From: Metellina segmentata
Lineage: Eukaryota; Arthropoda; Arachnida; Araneae; Tetragnathidae
Reading direction: 5' to 3'
Length of the DNA stretch: 64,000 bases
NCBI GenBank assembly: GCA_947359465.1
Contig: OX375882.1
Coordinates: 49,357,509 to 49,421,508 of the forward strand
Below are positions 31,201-38,872 of this stretch, in pieces. The translations under genes and the position numbers were made by a program. Position 1 is the stretch's first letter, and each line of letters opens with the position of its first letter. Below the pieces are notes generated by a model. It worked only from the letters and a program-made list of their open reading frames with translations, searched no databases and was not told where the DNA came from.

Positions 31201-32982
31201 AGCCCAGAGCTACAAAAATAATAAAGGGGCTAGCATATTTCGACTATAATGAACGTTTAAGTAAGCTAAACATGTATACACTGGAAAGAAGAAGAAGGAG
31301 GGGGGATTTGATTCAGCTTTTCAAGTTTGTAAAACAAGGGGACACAGAGGGCTTAAATTTCAATAGGAATAACAGAACAAGGGGCCATGGGTATAAATTG
31401 AATAAGACACATTTTAATCGGGATTTAAGGAAAAACTACTACTTTAATAGGGTATTAGACAGTTGGAACGCGTTGCCAGAAAATATAGTTAATTCAAAGG
31501 GAGTGTACGAATTTAAGACACAATTGGATAGTCAGTGGGAATTGGAGAATTCATAAACAAAGGACCAGCCTTGTTGGGCTTGAGCCTGTAGCTGGTCGTC
31601 AATATTTGTATTTGTATTTGTAAAAGACAGATTGGGTCTAGAATATTTAGTTAAGTAAAGTTCCTTAATATTAATTATATTTTTGTTAAAGCACTATGGT
31701 GTTATTTTCATATTGCATTAATGACCATTTGAGAAAGATAATTTTTATCTTGGGAAAGTGTGTTTTTCACTAATTTTTTTCCACAATAGAATAAATGGCA
31801 AGGATTATATTTTAGATGTGCCTTAAAGTGCCAAAGAAGATTTGTAAATTGTTACAATTTTAAAGTTTCACTATAAGTCTTTATATAGGCAAATTCAATT
31901 GAGCACTTTAAAAAATTTCTTGTGAGTTCAGGACGGTCAGTCATTACAAATAACCTTTGTTTCAAGTCTTGTGAGTCAAGCATTTGTGAAAACTTTAATA
32001 TTAAAGAACTGTCACTTGAAAGATCTGCCAAAGAATTTTCTTGTGGCATAAAAGAAAGCTTCATTGATAGTCTATCAGAAAATATATTTTTATCCAAATA
32101 TCACACACATGCTGTAATATCACCATAACTATATAAAAGTCTATTTTAAAACTCCATCTGTTTCAAATGCGTTATATCTCAAAATGGCATATGTTCTAAA
32201 TTTAAGAGTGCTGATTATGTTTTTGTAAATGTGTTCATTTTGATATACCCAATTTTATTCATCTGTTCTCAGTCCAAGAAAATGATGCACTTAAATTTTC
32301 ATTGGATCCAAGAATTTGGTATCTTTATTTTACCTAAATAATGTATGCATACCTCCATTCAAATCTTTTTAATCCTCTAGTGTTTATTTTTTTTGGAAAT
32401 GAAATAAAAATACTAATTGTACAAATAATTAGGAATTGTGTGTGTAATAATTGAGCAGTTTTCAGAATTTTAAGCCTGTTTTGGTCAAAATAACTGTTCT
32501 GAGGTTGGAATGCTGCATCTTATTCCTATGAAAACTAGATATATCTCTTCCTATAAAACAATATTCCCTTGAAAAACTGAAACCATTTTATTTTTCCACA
32601 ATATGAGTAGAAATTTACTGGCTACTTAATCAGCTTTTATGAGTCTTTTATCAACGATATTTTTTAATTCACTCAGGCCATTTTCAAGAAATTTAAAAAA
32701 GATCCTCAGTTTACATTTTAATAAGAATTATAGATTCAAACAGCTATTTTAATTGGTATTGCTCTATTTTCTTTGTAATTACTCCTCATTGAAAGAAATG
32801 TTTAAAAAAATCATTTTGAATTTCCATATTTAACTTGGTAATTTTGAAAAGTATTCACTGTGTATGGTATTTTTGCAGTTGGTGACTCAACTGGAACCAT
32901 GGGAAACAAAACATATTTCACAGTACCACCAGGTTATGGTTTGTTTGCACCACTTTTAAATGTGTGTTGCAAAATGAGCTAA
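19225..32982 (+). CDS. CAP-Gly domain protein, five-exon gene
   Basis: Joined exons 19225-19266, 19357-19481, 21638-21848, 30520-30733 and 32879-32982 (phases 0, 2, 0, 1) encode about 231 residues. Residues 1-20 are acidic and Ser-rich. Residues about 15-85 include a helical, coiled-coil-like run (ALCASVATLLKEQA, KLENEALKQEIALLK). A Cys-rich CLCDRC motif precedes a CAP-Gly domain: APLQIGDKVVISG, GTVQYVGHV, FIGLHLDEA, KTYFTVPPGYGLFAP. CAP-Gly domains bind tubulin or EB-protein C-terminal tails. The usual GKNDG is replaced by GDSTG, so binding may be altered. The protein is short and not a full CLIP or dynactin; I do not recognise the ortholog. The last exon could be longer if an alternative donor near 32958 is used. 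Confidence 0.8.
19357..19481 (+). CDS. CAP-Gly gene exon 2
   Basis: Acceptor CTATTTCAG, donor GTATGT. Encodes SSTSEEDKKFVSQGVAFVIG onward to LLKEQA and leaves two bases that pair with exon 3 to make Lys. Confidence 0.8.
19888..21070 (+). mobile_element. Tc1/mariner element with both termini (copy 2)
   Basis: Inserted in intron 2 of the CAP-Gly gene. The left end reads TATACACTATAAC then an A run and TTGACGCACCAAG; the right end is the inverse, CTTGGTGCGTCGA, T run, GTTATAGAGTGTATA, so TA duplications flank it. Total length about 1.18 kb against about 1.4 kb expected, because 216 bp of the transposase are deleted. Confidence 0.93.
20132..20925 (+). pseudogene. Tc1-like transposase, frameshifted and internally deleted
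   Basis: Starts at 20132 with MPCRRIRAHYEQLSEF and the paired-like DNA-binding domain (RIARHVSRSDAAIRRCWQEW). A frameshift near 20510-20560 moves it to the frame of 20542-20925, which holds the first catalytic Asp in WGRIVFSDKSRF. Compared with copy 1, an in-frame 216-bp deletion joins YPGLI directly to QELYRSMPR, removing the second Asp and the Glu of the DDE triad. It cannot be catalytic. Confidence 0.93.
21638..21848 (+). CDS. CAP-Gly gene exon 3
   Basis: Acceptor TTTTTTAG, donor GTAAGT. Encodes the coiled-coil heptads and a Cys-Lys-rich NVNCKCKESFTSC segment; ends in phase 0, as exon 4 requires. Confidence 0.85.
21849..22149. other. intron 3, left part
   Basis: AT-rich intronic sequence with no recognised feature. 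Confidence 0.5.
22154..23459 (-). mobile_element. piggyBac relic flanked by TTAA
   Basis: A 1306-bp element with TTAA on both sides (22150-22153 and 23460-23463). The ends are inverted and diverged: CACTAGAAAGATGGAAAG at the left and, in reverse, CACTATAAAGTATAAGATGG at the right. TTAA targeting plus a piggyBac-type transposase inside give a firm family call. It lies in intron 3 of the CAP-Gly gene, antisense to it. Confidence 0.88.
22364..23060 (-). pseudogene. piggyBac transposase, decayed
   Basis: In the minus direction the order is ITTDNYFTSLK (near 23035-23000; the conserved DNYFTS motif around a catalytic Asp), a broken stretch, then YNQTKYGIDIVDQMV with the conserved downstream Asp, and a C-terminal Lys/Arg-rich part at 22627-22364. 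Stops and frameshifts between these parts show it is dead. The N-terminal region is largely deleted. Confidence 0.85.
23855..23868. repeat. target-site duplication of the LINE (left copy)
   Basis: GAAGGTTTCACTTA, identical to 28868-28881. Confidence 0.95.
23973..27599 (-). CDS. LINE ORF2: endonuclease, reverse transcriptase, RNase H
   Basis: 1208 residues without a stop. Domains in order: apurinic-type endonuclease, residues about 1-230 (LQANLQH, LIQEPW, DVNAHHTIWGSS, SMADHQFIHFSL); reverse transcriptase, about 440-760 (PGPDGI, LDIEGAFDN, QGGVLSPLLWN, GYADDIVVY with the catalytic Asp pair near residue 668); RNase H, about 930-1060 (YTDGSRQNEKAGAG, AELLAIIYCL, FSDSQAALKAI, TWVPGHTGVEGNENAD); and a CCHC-like finger near the C-terminus (CRKC...HHILFEC). 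It nicks target DNA and copies the element RNA into it. All expected catalytic residues are visible, so activity is plausible. The start ATG lies inside the end of ORF1, so translation by re-initiation or frameshift is implied. Confidence 0.97.
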   Translation of the reverse strand: MSMKLLQANLQHKRLAAANLSGVFRTEGIHIALIQEPWLYKEGIRGLKDSGGKLIYDFASSSPRACLLINNNIDAMPIHELCSRDLAVAKITLHNGGRTREILIGSGYLPYEEKDPVSAELKRLLTACAEQQSGLILGCDVNAHHTIWGSSNINDRGEALLDFVLENNLDILNVGNKPTFITSVRKEVLDITLASPELSSYIHNWHVDEKPSMADHQFIHFSLKSEYHWEKTFRDPKRTNWTFFYNELQNYLEDFSRKIYDTYDLELFADGLQQAIYISYTNNCPLLLRKGKQPNSWWNQDLMRQRKTVRKLFRKAKKSGKWEEYKCLLSEYNKAVRMAKRNSWRKFCDSVESTAEGARLHKILKRDTPILVGTLKNNSGGYTKTGREVIETLVETHFPNSNLVPNELNPSPLGYPIRVRRENWIVAKKIFTVKQVLWAINSFEPYKTPGPDGIIPIVLQKSADLISRVLCKMFRASLALEYIPRPWRKARVVFLPKPGKSQYDQAKNFRPISLSSFILKCMEKIIDRHIRDVMRSTRPLHKNQFAYQPGKSTEVALQHLVVKIEKTLECKEMALAAFLDIEGAFDNTSFNSIAAAAVSRAIEPQVCKWINSLLADRIITTELFGATLQARPTRGCPQGGVLSPLLWNLVVDDLIADLNQSGIYAQGYADDIVVYISGMDEKTVINIMQGTLNRIARWCCEKNLRVNPQKTTLVPFTRRRTCIDKSDIPTLLGEKVNMLSEVKYLGVILDTKLTWNQHLKSKINQAKVGLLRCRRVLGKSWGLRPKMTYWLYTMAIRPIVTYAAVVWWKKTEQLTVKTKLDSLQRAACLSITGAMSSTPTRAMEIILSVVPFDIFISGAARRSSYRLENAGLWMDFASQKSHTSINQKFFDPILLMPSDIMETRFLFQRPFEVLIDLREEWKEENYKLTNGDIVWYTDGSRQNEKAGAGICGIRPKARISRKLGKHATVFQAELLAIIYCLQECFRRSYSNRKIYIFSDSQAALKAINSFQISSKLVWECRNLLHDLGTHNRIFLTWVPGHTGVEGNENADKLAKLGTADLPLSPEPFCGISKTTAKRVIGERMLKETTKKWKQTTDQKHARLMIQEPSMKTSSQILRLSRGKMRVIVGFLTGHYHLRKHLHRMGIFKEEPLCRKCNMVEETAHHILFECEALLHIRHSSLGLGTELDTIHEEPVKSLLAFLKESGFL
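27562..28572 (-). CDS. LINE ORF1: RNA-binding protein
   Basis: 336 residues. The N-terminal 150 residues are charged, low-complexity and rich in Lys, Thr and Pro. The C-terminal half (from about residue 160, SDTLSAVKMAVVVEGYPDQ, through WNGLSLLVDEARKIV to CKFYIGFTQVQARAL) has the look of the nucleic-acid-binding fold found in many arthropod LINE ORF1 proteins (DUF4780-like). No CCHC knuckles are seen. The product is expected to coat the element RNA; this function is inferred from family practice. Confidence 0.9.
   Translation of the reverse strand: MEKNNENKNQTTDSKEEDNQTLMETQSSGSGPATPQTDLEGDRDLQKIVLGLDRIDIQRKKISGAAKKRLTKERKLAEGTWVENRPKPKAKTTPKGKELQTPIRPSTKRPRSDGSTPHSQEKMSTKRAKPGNGADPSYSDTLSAVKMAVVVEGYPDQKLSEEQLMTFQLDAMSKIEGVPPGTGPQFKYCRLEGGAIIILCADSNSSQWLTRTGREMSPWNGLSLLVDEARKIVKTKKFIAKIPAIYNKFSGKEILQKVEAQNGGLTATEWGILNQKSGNEGRTIVVSIPEQDAKTLMGRECKFYIGFTQVQARALEKPATASTDNVNEAPAGQPAA
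28868..28881. repeat. target-site duplication of the LINE (right copy)
   Basis: GAAGGTTTCACTTA, identical to 23855-23868. Confidence 0.95.
28882..30519. other. intron 3, right part, with retroelement scraps
   Basis: Mostly decayed sequence. A plus-strand stretch near 29035-29110 reads TEHLKTAHMNNTILTHKKG, reminiscent of the RT/RNase H junction of Ty3/Gypsy elements. No exon with matching phase was found here. Confidence 0.4.
29650..29905 (-). pseudogene. possible Ty3/Gypsy integrase C-terminal fragment
   Basis: The minus strand encodes KHLKDAAAYAADVSKSL, a stop, then DIEFSVQDEVVVLNQDS, resembling the linker and chromatin-binding tail of Gypsy integrases (a helical stretch followed by a VGDxVLVL-like strand). 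It is short and broken; only weak family evidence. Confidence 0.4.
30520..30733 (+). CDS. CAP-Gly gene exon 4
   Basis: Acceptor TTCCCATAG, donor GTAGGT. Encodes DFKKKSYRALKGCLCDRC followed by the first two thirds of the CAP-Gly domain, ending LHLDEA. Confidence 0.9.
30785..31620 (+). mobile_element. 5'-truncated CR1-type LINE
   Basis: Only the 3' part of a CR1-like LINE, inserted in intron 4 of the CAP-Gly gene 50 bp after exon 4. It ends with three TATTTG units (about 31602-31620), a simple-repeat tail rather than poly-A. A shorter copy of the same family is at 53368-53588. Confidence 0.9.
30792..31556 (+). pseudogene. CR1-type reverse transcriptase, C-terminal 254 residues
   Basis: Reads through the region after the RT catalytic core: SEWAVKWGMSFNVGKCQVLH, VKDLGVIIHRDFKMG, PLYKGLVRPHLEYAVQFW, IERVQPRATKIIKGL, then a conserved C-terminus ending NALPENIVNSKGVYEFKTQL. 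The endonuclease and catalytic YADD are absent, so it is not functional although this stretch is open. Confidence 0.93.
31889..32128 (+). other. region open on both strands within intron 4
   Basis: After an acceptor-like TTTATATAG at 31888, the plus strand is open to TAA at 32128 (SIEHFKKFLVSSGRSVITNN...). The minus strand of 31852-32097 is also open (LADLSSDSSLILKFSQMLDS...). The plus-frame start needs phase 0 while exon 4 ends in phase 1, so it does not splice into the CAP-Gly product as modelled. It may be an alternative exon, an antisense exon or chance. Confidence 0.3.
32879..32982 (+). CDS. CAP-Gly gene exon 5 (terminal)
   Basis: Acceptor TTTTTGCAG. Completes the CAP-Gly domain (VGDSTGTMGNKTYF, PPGYGLFAP) and ends in a short tail, NVCCKMS, at TAA 32980-32982. 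Confidence 0.8.
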
Positions 32983-34084
32983 TGTTTCTACTCCTTAAGA
33001 GGATGTTGTACATATATATTATCTTCAAATTGTTTACGGAAATTTTTGTACAAAATAAATATTTTATACACCAGTTGTTATTAGACATTTCTCTTCCATT
33101 TCAACTAATTCGTCTGCAGATCTTCAATAAATTTTTATTTTATTATTCGTTCAAAAGGAGCCAATATTTCAAAGTGGCCAAAACAAAAGTAGAAAATCTG
33201 GTTCTTGCAATCTAGCTTTTTGGTTAGTGTGAAGTTTATAAATTGCATCATTCTTTCCTTTTTTCTAAGTAGTTCTAACTAAAAAATTCTGACTGAGAAT
33301 CAGCCGTCTGATTTTTACAAAATTCAGCAGTTAATATATGGGCATTTACGTGTACATGTGTAAGTACATAAACAAATTATAGAATGGAGACTGCAAGAAA
33401 TAAACTTTGGATGTTATTCTTTTATCTCTTTGCAGTGCATTTGCCCTTATAGAAAGAGTTAAGTTTGATGAGGAAAGGACTTGGTGTTGTCGGTCTCAAA
33501 GCTGCTGTTGCGAGTTTGATTTCGTTTTCTTATTTTCATATTGTTTTGTTTTTACATTTTAATGGTCTTTAGGGGAGTGTATGAGCAATTTTTTAGCATA
33601 TTGCTGGTCATGGGTAGAAAACACCATTTTGTGTTGTATGGGTCAAGCTCCTCCCTGATCCACCAACACTTTCGTTTTCAAAAATTTCCTAACTTTTTTT
33701 TATTTCATTTTTTTTTTTAAATTACAGTGTTTACCTTGTTGTGTCTGCAGCTTCAGCCTGCTTATGAAATGGAAATTACTCACCCCAGTAATTATTTTAT
33801 AATACACTTTCATAAATTCATAATGAAAATAAGTAAATTCATTTATTGGCACATTGGAGGTTTCAATAAAATAAAACTAGTGGTATACTATTAATTTACT
33901 AAAAGGATTGCAAGTTGCATACATCAGAGTCAAATTTGACTGGATCAGAGACCAAACAAGTTTCAAAGAAAATATTTTCCTGTGAACCAAAACAGATTAT
34001 AAAAGTTAATTTCATAAGAATAAATTTATAAAAAGGTTTTTAAAAAATGCAATTTTATTGAATAGATATTCAACTAGTTGCACC
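32983..34084. other. 3' flank of the CAP-Gly gene
   Basis: Presumed 3' untranslated region and intergenic DNA. A partial copy of the 5701-5998 MITE lies at 33500-33680 (CTGCTGTTGCG, AAAACACCATTTTGTGTTGT, CTCCCTGATCCACCAA). A possible alternative last exon starts after TCTTTGCAG at 33436 (AFALIERVKFDEERT) but runs directly into that repeat. Confidence 0.4.
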
Positions 34085-34210
34085 ATCCCAGCCTAAACCA
34101 TTCGGTGTATTGCCACATAATTTTGAACCACAGTCAGATGACAAAACATCTGAGCTGGCCCACTCTCCATACTTCCACACCCACCCAACGTGAGGACTTT
34201 CGGCCACGAC
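34085..34210 (-). repeat. SINE S1 copy
   Basis: Contains AATTTTGAACCACAGTCAGA, GAGCTGGCCCACTCTCC and CCACACCCACCCAACG, the reverse complement of the S1 head. Confidence 0.65.
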
Positions 34211-34246
34211 AGATTTAAGGTGCGCCAGCAATCTCTACACCATATG

Positions 34247-34905
34247 CTTACTAACATCATTTTAATGAAACAAAATTAATTTGAAAATAATCATCTAGCT
34301 GACAATGGAAACAAATTGCGCATGGCATAACAAAAGCAAAGTGAAATTCAAGCACAGTCGGCCTTTGAGTATTTGTCGCCCTGATACAAAGAGAAAAAAA
34401 ATTATAAAGCATAGAAAAATTACTTTCTCTTTCGGTCAGCGGCCAAATACGAGTCCGAAATTTCCAGTTTTCAAATGACTTTTCCCGATTCATGAAATTC
34501 CCCCGACTATACTCCAGGACACTGGTTTACGTTTTTGCGATCTTTTCCTCCGATATTTTATAATCGAGCGGATTGGTTTTCTTTTTGGAACTGATAACAG
34601 ATTGCTTCAAATTTTCAAAGCAGAATCACCCTTGAAAATCTTTAAAATTTGTCTTTTTTTTTTCTGGGGTAGTTTTTACAAAAAATTTAAAGCATAAAAA
34701 AAAGCTAGATTTAAAAAAAAATTGCAACACATCGGGTTGCCACTCAGATAGCAGTATTAATTAAAATAAATTATATTTATATAATTTTTTTTCAATTCAC
34801 CTACAAACTTAAAAATACACTTCCACATAATTATGATAAATTTTTTAAACATTGCACTCGTAGGTAACTGAATGAAACAAAATTATTTAACATTTGATGA
34901 TTGTA
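34247..34905. repeat. dispersed repeat R2, copy 1
   Basis: Matches 50148-50800 in the same orientation over about 650 bp (AAAATTAATTTGAAAATAAT, CATGGCATAACAAAAG, TTTCGGTCAGCGGC, TTTCCAGTTTTCAAA, AACACATCGGGTTG). No coding content recognised. A neighbouring stretch to 35170 repeats AAAATAAGCAC three times. Confidence 0.8.
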
Positions 34906-37084
34906 TTCTAGTTTTCTCTAGGGTTGCCATTCATGCAAGCCAGTTCCCGAATCATCACCAAAACCGTACTTGTAAGCAGTTTTTTCGCCAATCAGCAGTT
35001 AAAAAGAGGTCGGAAGTATTGTGAAAAAATATCGTCATTTGAAAACTGAATTTTGTTTTCCGTGGAAAATAAGCACTTTCTAAGGACTATTTGCGAAAAA
35101 TAAGCACTTCTAACGGCCCTTAGAAACGGAAGGTAAAAATAAGCACCCGTGGGAACCTTGTTTAATTTTGTTTGGTTGTTTAAACAGGGTTTTTTCCATC
35201 AGGGGCTGCTTTTCAATCTTGCAGCTGCTAAAAAACTGGGCATTGAAACTGATTAGATTGGCTAGGTAATTGTGGTTCCCTTTAAAATTAAATAGTAAAC
35301 TATCAATCTGTTTTGTTTTTAAATAAGTTGCAATCACATTTTCGTTGTGTTTACCAAAAAACTTACATTTTAAGTACTATATCTTCCTTGGTCACATACA
35401 ATTTGATAGACCTTTAAATGACAAGATATTGAATCTTAGTTACAAGTGTAGTAAATGGGAATTTTGGCATACGATGAAAATAATTTCATTGGTCACATCC
35501 ATTACTGGTTTAGTTTAAATGGGAAATATGATAGCAGCAAAATTAAAAAAGGTGGATTCACATTGTTCATGTCTGATGAATTCATCTGTTATTTGCAAAG
35601 CTTTGAGAATTTCTCTTATACTTCATTGTCTGGAGTATCATTAGTTTAGAATAATCCTAGAGACTGGGTAGGTTCAACTCTATCTTGCTTAGAATTTTCT
35701 TGAAAATCTAGTTCCAAAAAGAATTAAAGTACCTTTAAACAGTGTGCTTCCTGTGAGCATTTCTCATAAAGCAACCACTGGTGTTGCAATTTGTATTGAT
35801 GTAAAACTATGTCCAACTCTGCAGATAGTATGAGGCAGCTTATGGCCAACTGCCTGACAAATACCAGTTGAAATCGTTAAAAATGTGTGCTCAAAAGTAA
35901 TGAATATACTCTGAACTGAATCTATTTTTACCCATATTGGAAGGAGTGCATTTTCTACCTAATTTTACATATGCCAGAAAAAAACAGTAAGCAAAATGCA
36001 TCAATTAGCACTAGTACAAAATCTTTAATTTCCCAAGTCTATTCTATGTAGGTCCTGTGACAATGCGTGATTTTGTTTTAAAATATATTTGCTGTGTAGT
36101 CTTGATTAAAAAAACAATACATCTAATATTGAAATACAATTGAATAAATAAGTTTTTATTAATACAACTTAGTATTAAAAAAAAACTGTTACAGACCATT
36201 CATTCATCACAGAGTGCTAACTACAAACATACAGTTAGTAGTCTAAAAATTATATGTACACTATATTACAAACAGATATCAAAACATGCTGCAAGCAAAG
36301 TGATGGAAGAGTCAATTCTGGATCCTAAAACTTTACAATGTAAAATTTTACACAAGAAAAAAAGAAATTTTTTTTTCAATCTCCAGTGAGATTCAGGAAG
36401 CACTCAACATAAATGCAAGTGATGTCATACAATGTGAATTCTGTACAGTAAATGATTAATGAGCTAAAAAAAATACAACAATTTTGATTCTTGGTAATAG
36501 TAATAGTTCCTATTTACATCAGAAATTAATATTCTATACATAGCTTTTATGACAGTAAATACTCAATTTTAAAGAAAATCAGAATCAAGAGATTTTAGCT
36601 ATACTTGAGCAATGCTTCTCATAATTTCACTAAAACAAGAAAATAAAAATGACACACCATGTAAAAATTCAAACTGGTATAAACTATCAGAATTATGTGG
36701 GAAAAGTTCTGCACACACAACCTTGCTATTCCATTTTAAAAATATAATTTGTAAGGTTTTTCAATGATGTACAATCTTTTAGTGTACAAGCATCTGGATT
36801 TCAAACACAGGTATGTTATTTTGATGAAAGGTGAAGAAAATATAGTTGATATGCTCCCCAAGACATAACCAATGTACAGTTTTGCCATTGATCATATCCT
36901 TGTGATCTTTTGACCAATCAGAATACACTAGGAGTCTTGAATAGTTTCAAGTGTGATGCTGCATTTAATTGTGGATAGAAGATATTTCACAATTCCTACA
37001 ATGGACTATGTAAACTTGTCAAAGAAAATTGTGTTCTCTACAGGGCCTGTTCAAATGAAAAATTGCTGAATAGTCTATAGCAAC
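34906..37084. other. non-coding AT-rich stretch
   Basis: No gene. On the minus strand an AATAAA signal near 36158-36153 could end a transcript coming from the candidate exon at 37085-37231. Confidence 0.35.
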
Positions 37085-37231
37085 TCAACTGATGGTTATA
37101 AATAATGATATCAATAGAAATGCTAACCATGTCAGGATTGTTACATCAACTTGGGAGAAATCTCCTTTAGTTTCAATTATTAGCTCTGAAGGCCAGAGCA
37201 AACCCCAATCGAAATGCATGCCATTAACAGA
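37085..37231 (-). CDS. candidate terminal exon with C-terminal membrane segment
   Basis: After the acceptor TTTTTCTTTCAG (just above 37231), 48 codons run to TGA (37087-37085): GMHFDWGLLWPSELIIE, then KGDFSQVDV and a hydrophobic run TILTWLAFLLISLFITIS suited to a membrane anchor. The start phase would be 0. No upstream exon of this gene was found between here and the stop of the YEATS2-like gene at 43984, which weakens the case. It may be chance; I do not recognise the family. Confidence 0.35.
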   Translation of the reverse strand, partial: SVNGMHFDWGLLWPSELIIETKGDFSQVDVTILTWLAFLLISLFITIS

Positions 37232-38531
37232 CTGAAAGAAAAAGCCAGACAGAAAACACATTAAAAAATATCAGCCAACATATTAGGCATAACTGAAACA
37301 ATTGACTATCCAGTATTTGTGTTTAGTCCTGCTACATGATTAACTTCTATATTCCTGGATATCAGGCAAATGCATGAGTTCAATGATTCTCACAATTTCA
37401 TCCAGTTTAATTCATTTGTTGACCACAAGTTGACAGGTTGGTTTTTTATAGTGCAAGAGCCATATTTGGTCAATCTGCACCAAACACAAAATAATTTTAA
37501 CATTAAAATTATCAGAATTTTAACAGCATTTAAAGTCTAATAGTATACAAATTTGTAAGCTAAATTTTCATGTAATGCAAAACTTTTCCCACTACTGTAG
37601 TATTTTCATTCATTGTAAAACATGTCTAACTAAAATTTGTTTATATTTACAGCAATTAAGTGTTTTACAGTGGCAACAATTCGAAATATGATCAGTTATT
37701 GTGTTTATTTAAACTCAGTAACTTTATAATCATAAGCAATGAAAATCTTTCATGAAATTAAAAATTATTTGAACTTGGGTAAATGTTTGCACCACAAAAT
37801 TTACTTTGAGCAATCGGGCAAAGATACATATGGCTGATTTGTAGGACAGGAAAAGTGGAAATTTAGAAACATGCCATCATAACAGGCTATATATCTTATG
37901 ACATGTTTCTTATCCATGGTAACTAGTCATATAAGCAATTTTCTTTGTTTACAGAGCTTAGAATAAGATAGCTTTAAGTTGGCAGCATCGTTTTGCCAGC
38001 TAATTTTGCTATACATTAGATTCTTGAATCAGTATGCCACCAAATTTACAAATTGGTTTAAATTTAGGTATTCACTTTTGATGATTATCGTCGAGTATAT
38101 ACGATTTTTTTTAACATTTATATCAAATTAATATTTCTTAACCCACTGACTGCTGTAGGCATAGACCATTGCTGCTTTTCATGCCTATTTTTGAGGGCAA
38201 AATCCATTAATGCTGTTGGAAATACCCTTGCCTTGTTAAAGACATGGACACCTAAAGCAATATATCTAATGGTTAAAAGAAGGTTGAAAAGTAACTCATG
38301 CAAGACTAGCATTGCCTAGTTGAGGGTTTTATAATGAAAGGTCCAGACACTGCCAAGCTGCACCAAACACAAGTTACAATAAAGACCAATAAAAAATAGA
38401 CAAGGAGTTAACCTAGTTAAGGGGAAATGAAATGTGTAAATAGGTAAAGTAACACCTGCAAAAGTCACGAGTGATTTCAACCACATTTGCAGAAATCATT
38501 CATATTACAAAATAAGAAGCCACAGGCTTAA
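37232..38531. other. non-coding; S2 SINE scrap
   Basis: No gene. Near 38350-38370 AAGCTGCACCAAACACAAG resembles part of the S2 SINE at 7790. Confidence 0.35.
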
Positions 38532-38872
38532 CATGTTTGCTGCCAATTTTGTGCCAGCGCGTGGTGCGGAGTGATGTAGCAGCCAGTCACGCATTTGCAC
38601 AGGAAGTGCTGCGCCTCAACATTTATTCTCTGCTTCAATTGGCATGGAGTAAAGGTTAGAAGCTAGTTGTAAGGGTATGTGGTTTCTAATAAGCCTCTAA
38701 CAGATGATGAAATTGCAAATTTGTTGGCTGAGCTTTTGCCAATCTATTCTGGTATTGGCGCACTTTTCAAACCATATTTGTTATAAAAAGTAAGTCGGCT
38801 TCTGGGAAAAACCCATTTCTTCAGCAGGGTAATAACTACCAACACATCCTAACCTGTTCGGCAGCAAATGTG
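38532..38872. mobile_element. piggyBac-type MITE, 341 bp
   Basis: Left: TTAA (38528-38531) then CATGTTTGCTGCC. Right: GGCAGCAAATGTG then TTAT. The inverted termini match over TTTGCTGCC, and the TTAA/TTAT flanks fit piggyBac target choice. Internal text LTDDEIANLLAELLP (about 38700-38745, plus strand) resembles the N-terminus of piggyBac transposases, so it derives from an autonomous element by internal deletion. Confidence 0.7.

Noticed and set aside
33436..33490. Possible alternative last exon of the CAP-Gly gene (AFALIERVKFDEER)
   Set aside because: Requires a weak GTGTTG donor and runs straight into a dispersed repeat; the simpler five-exon model already completes the domain.
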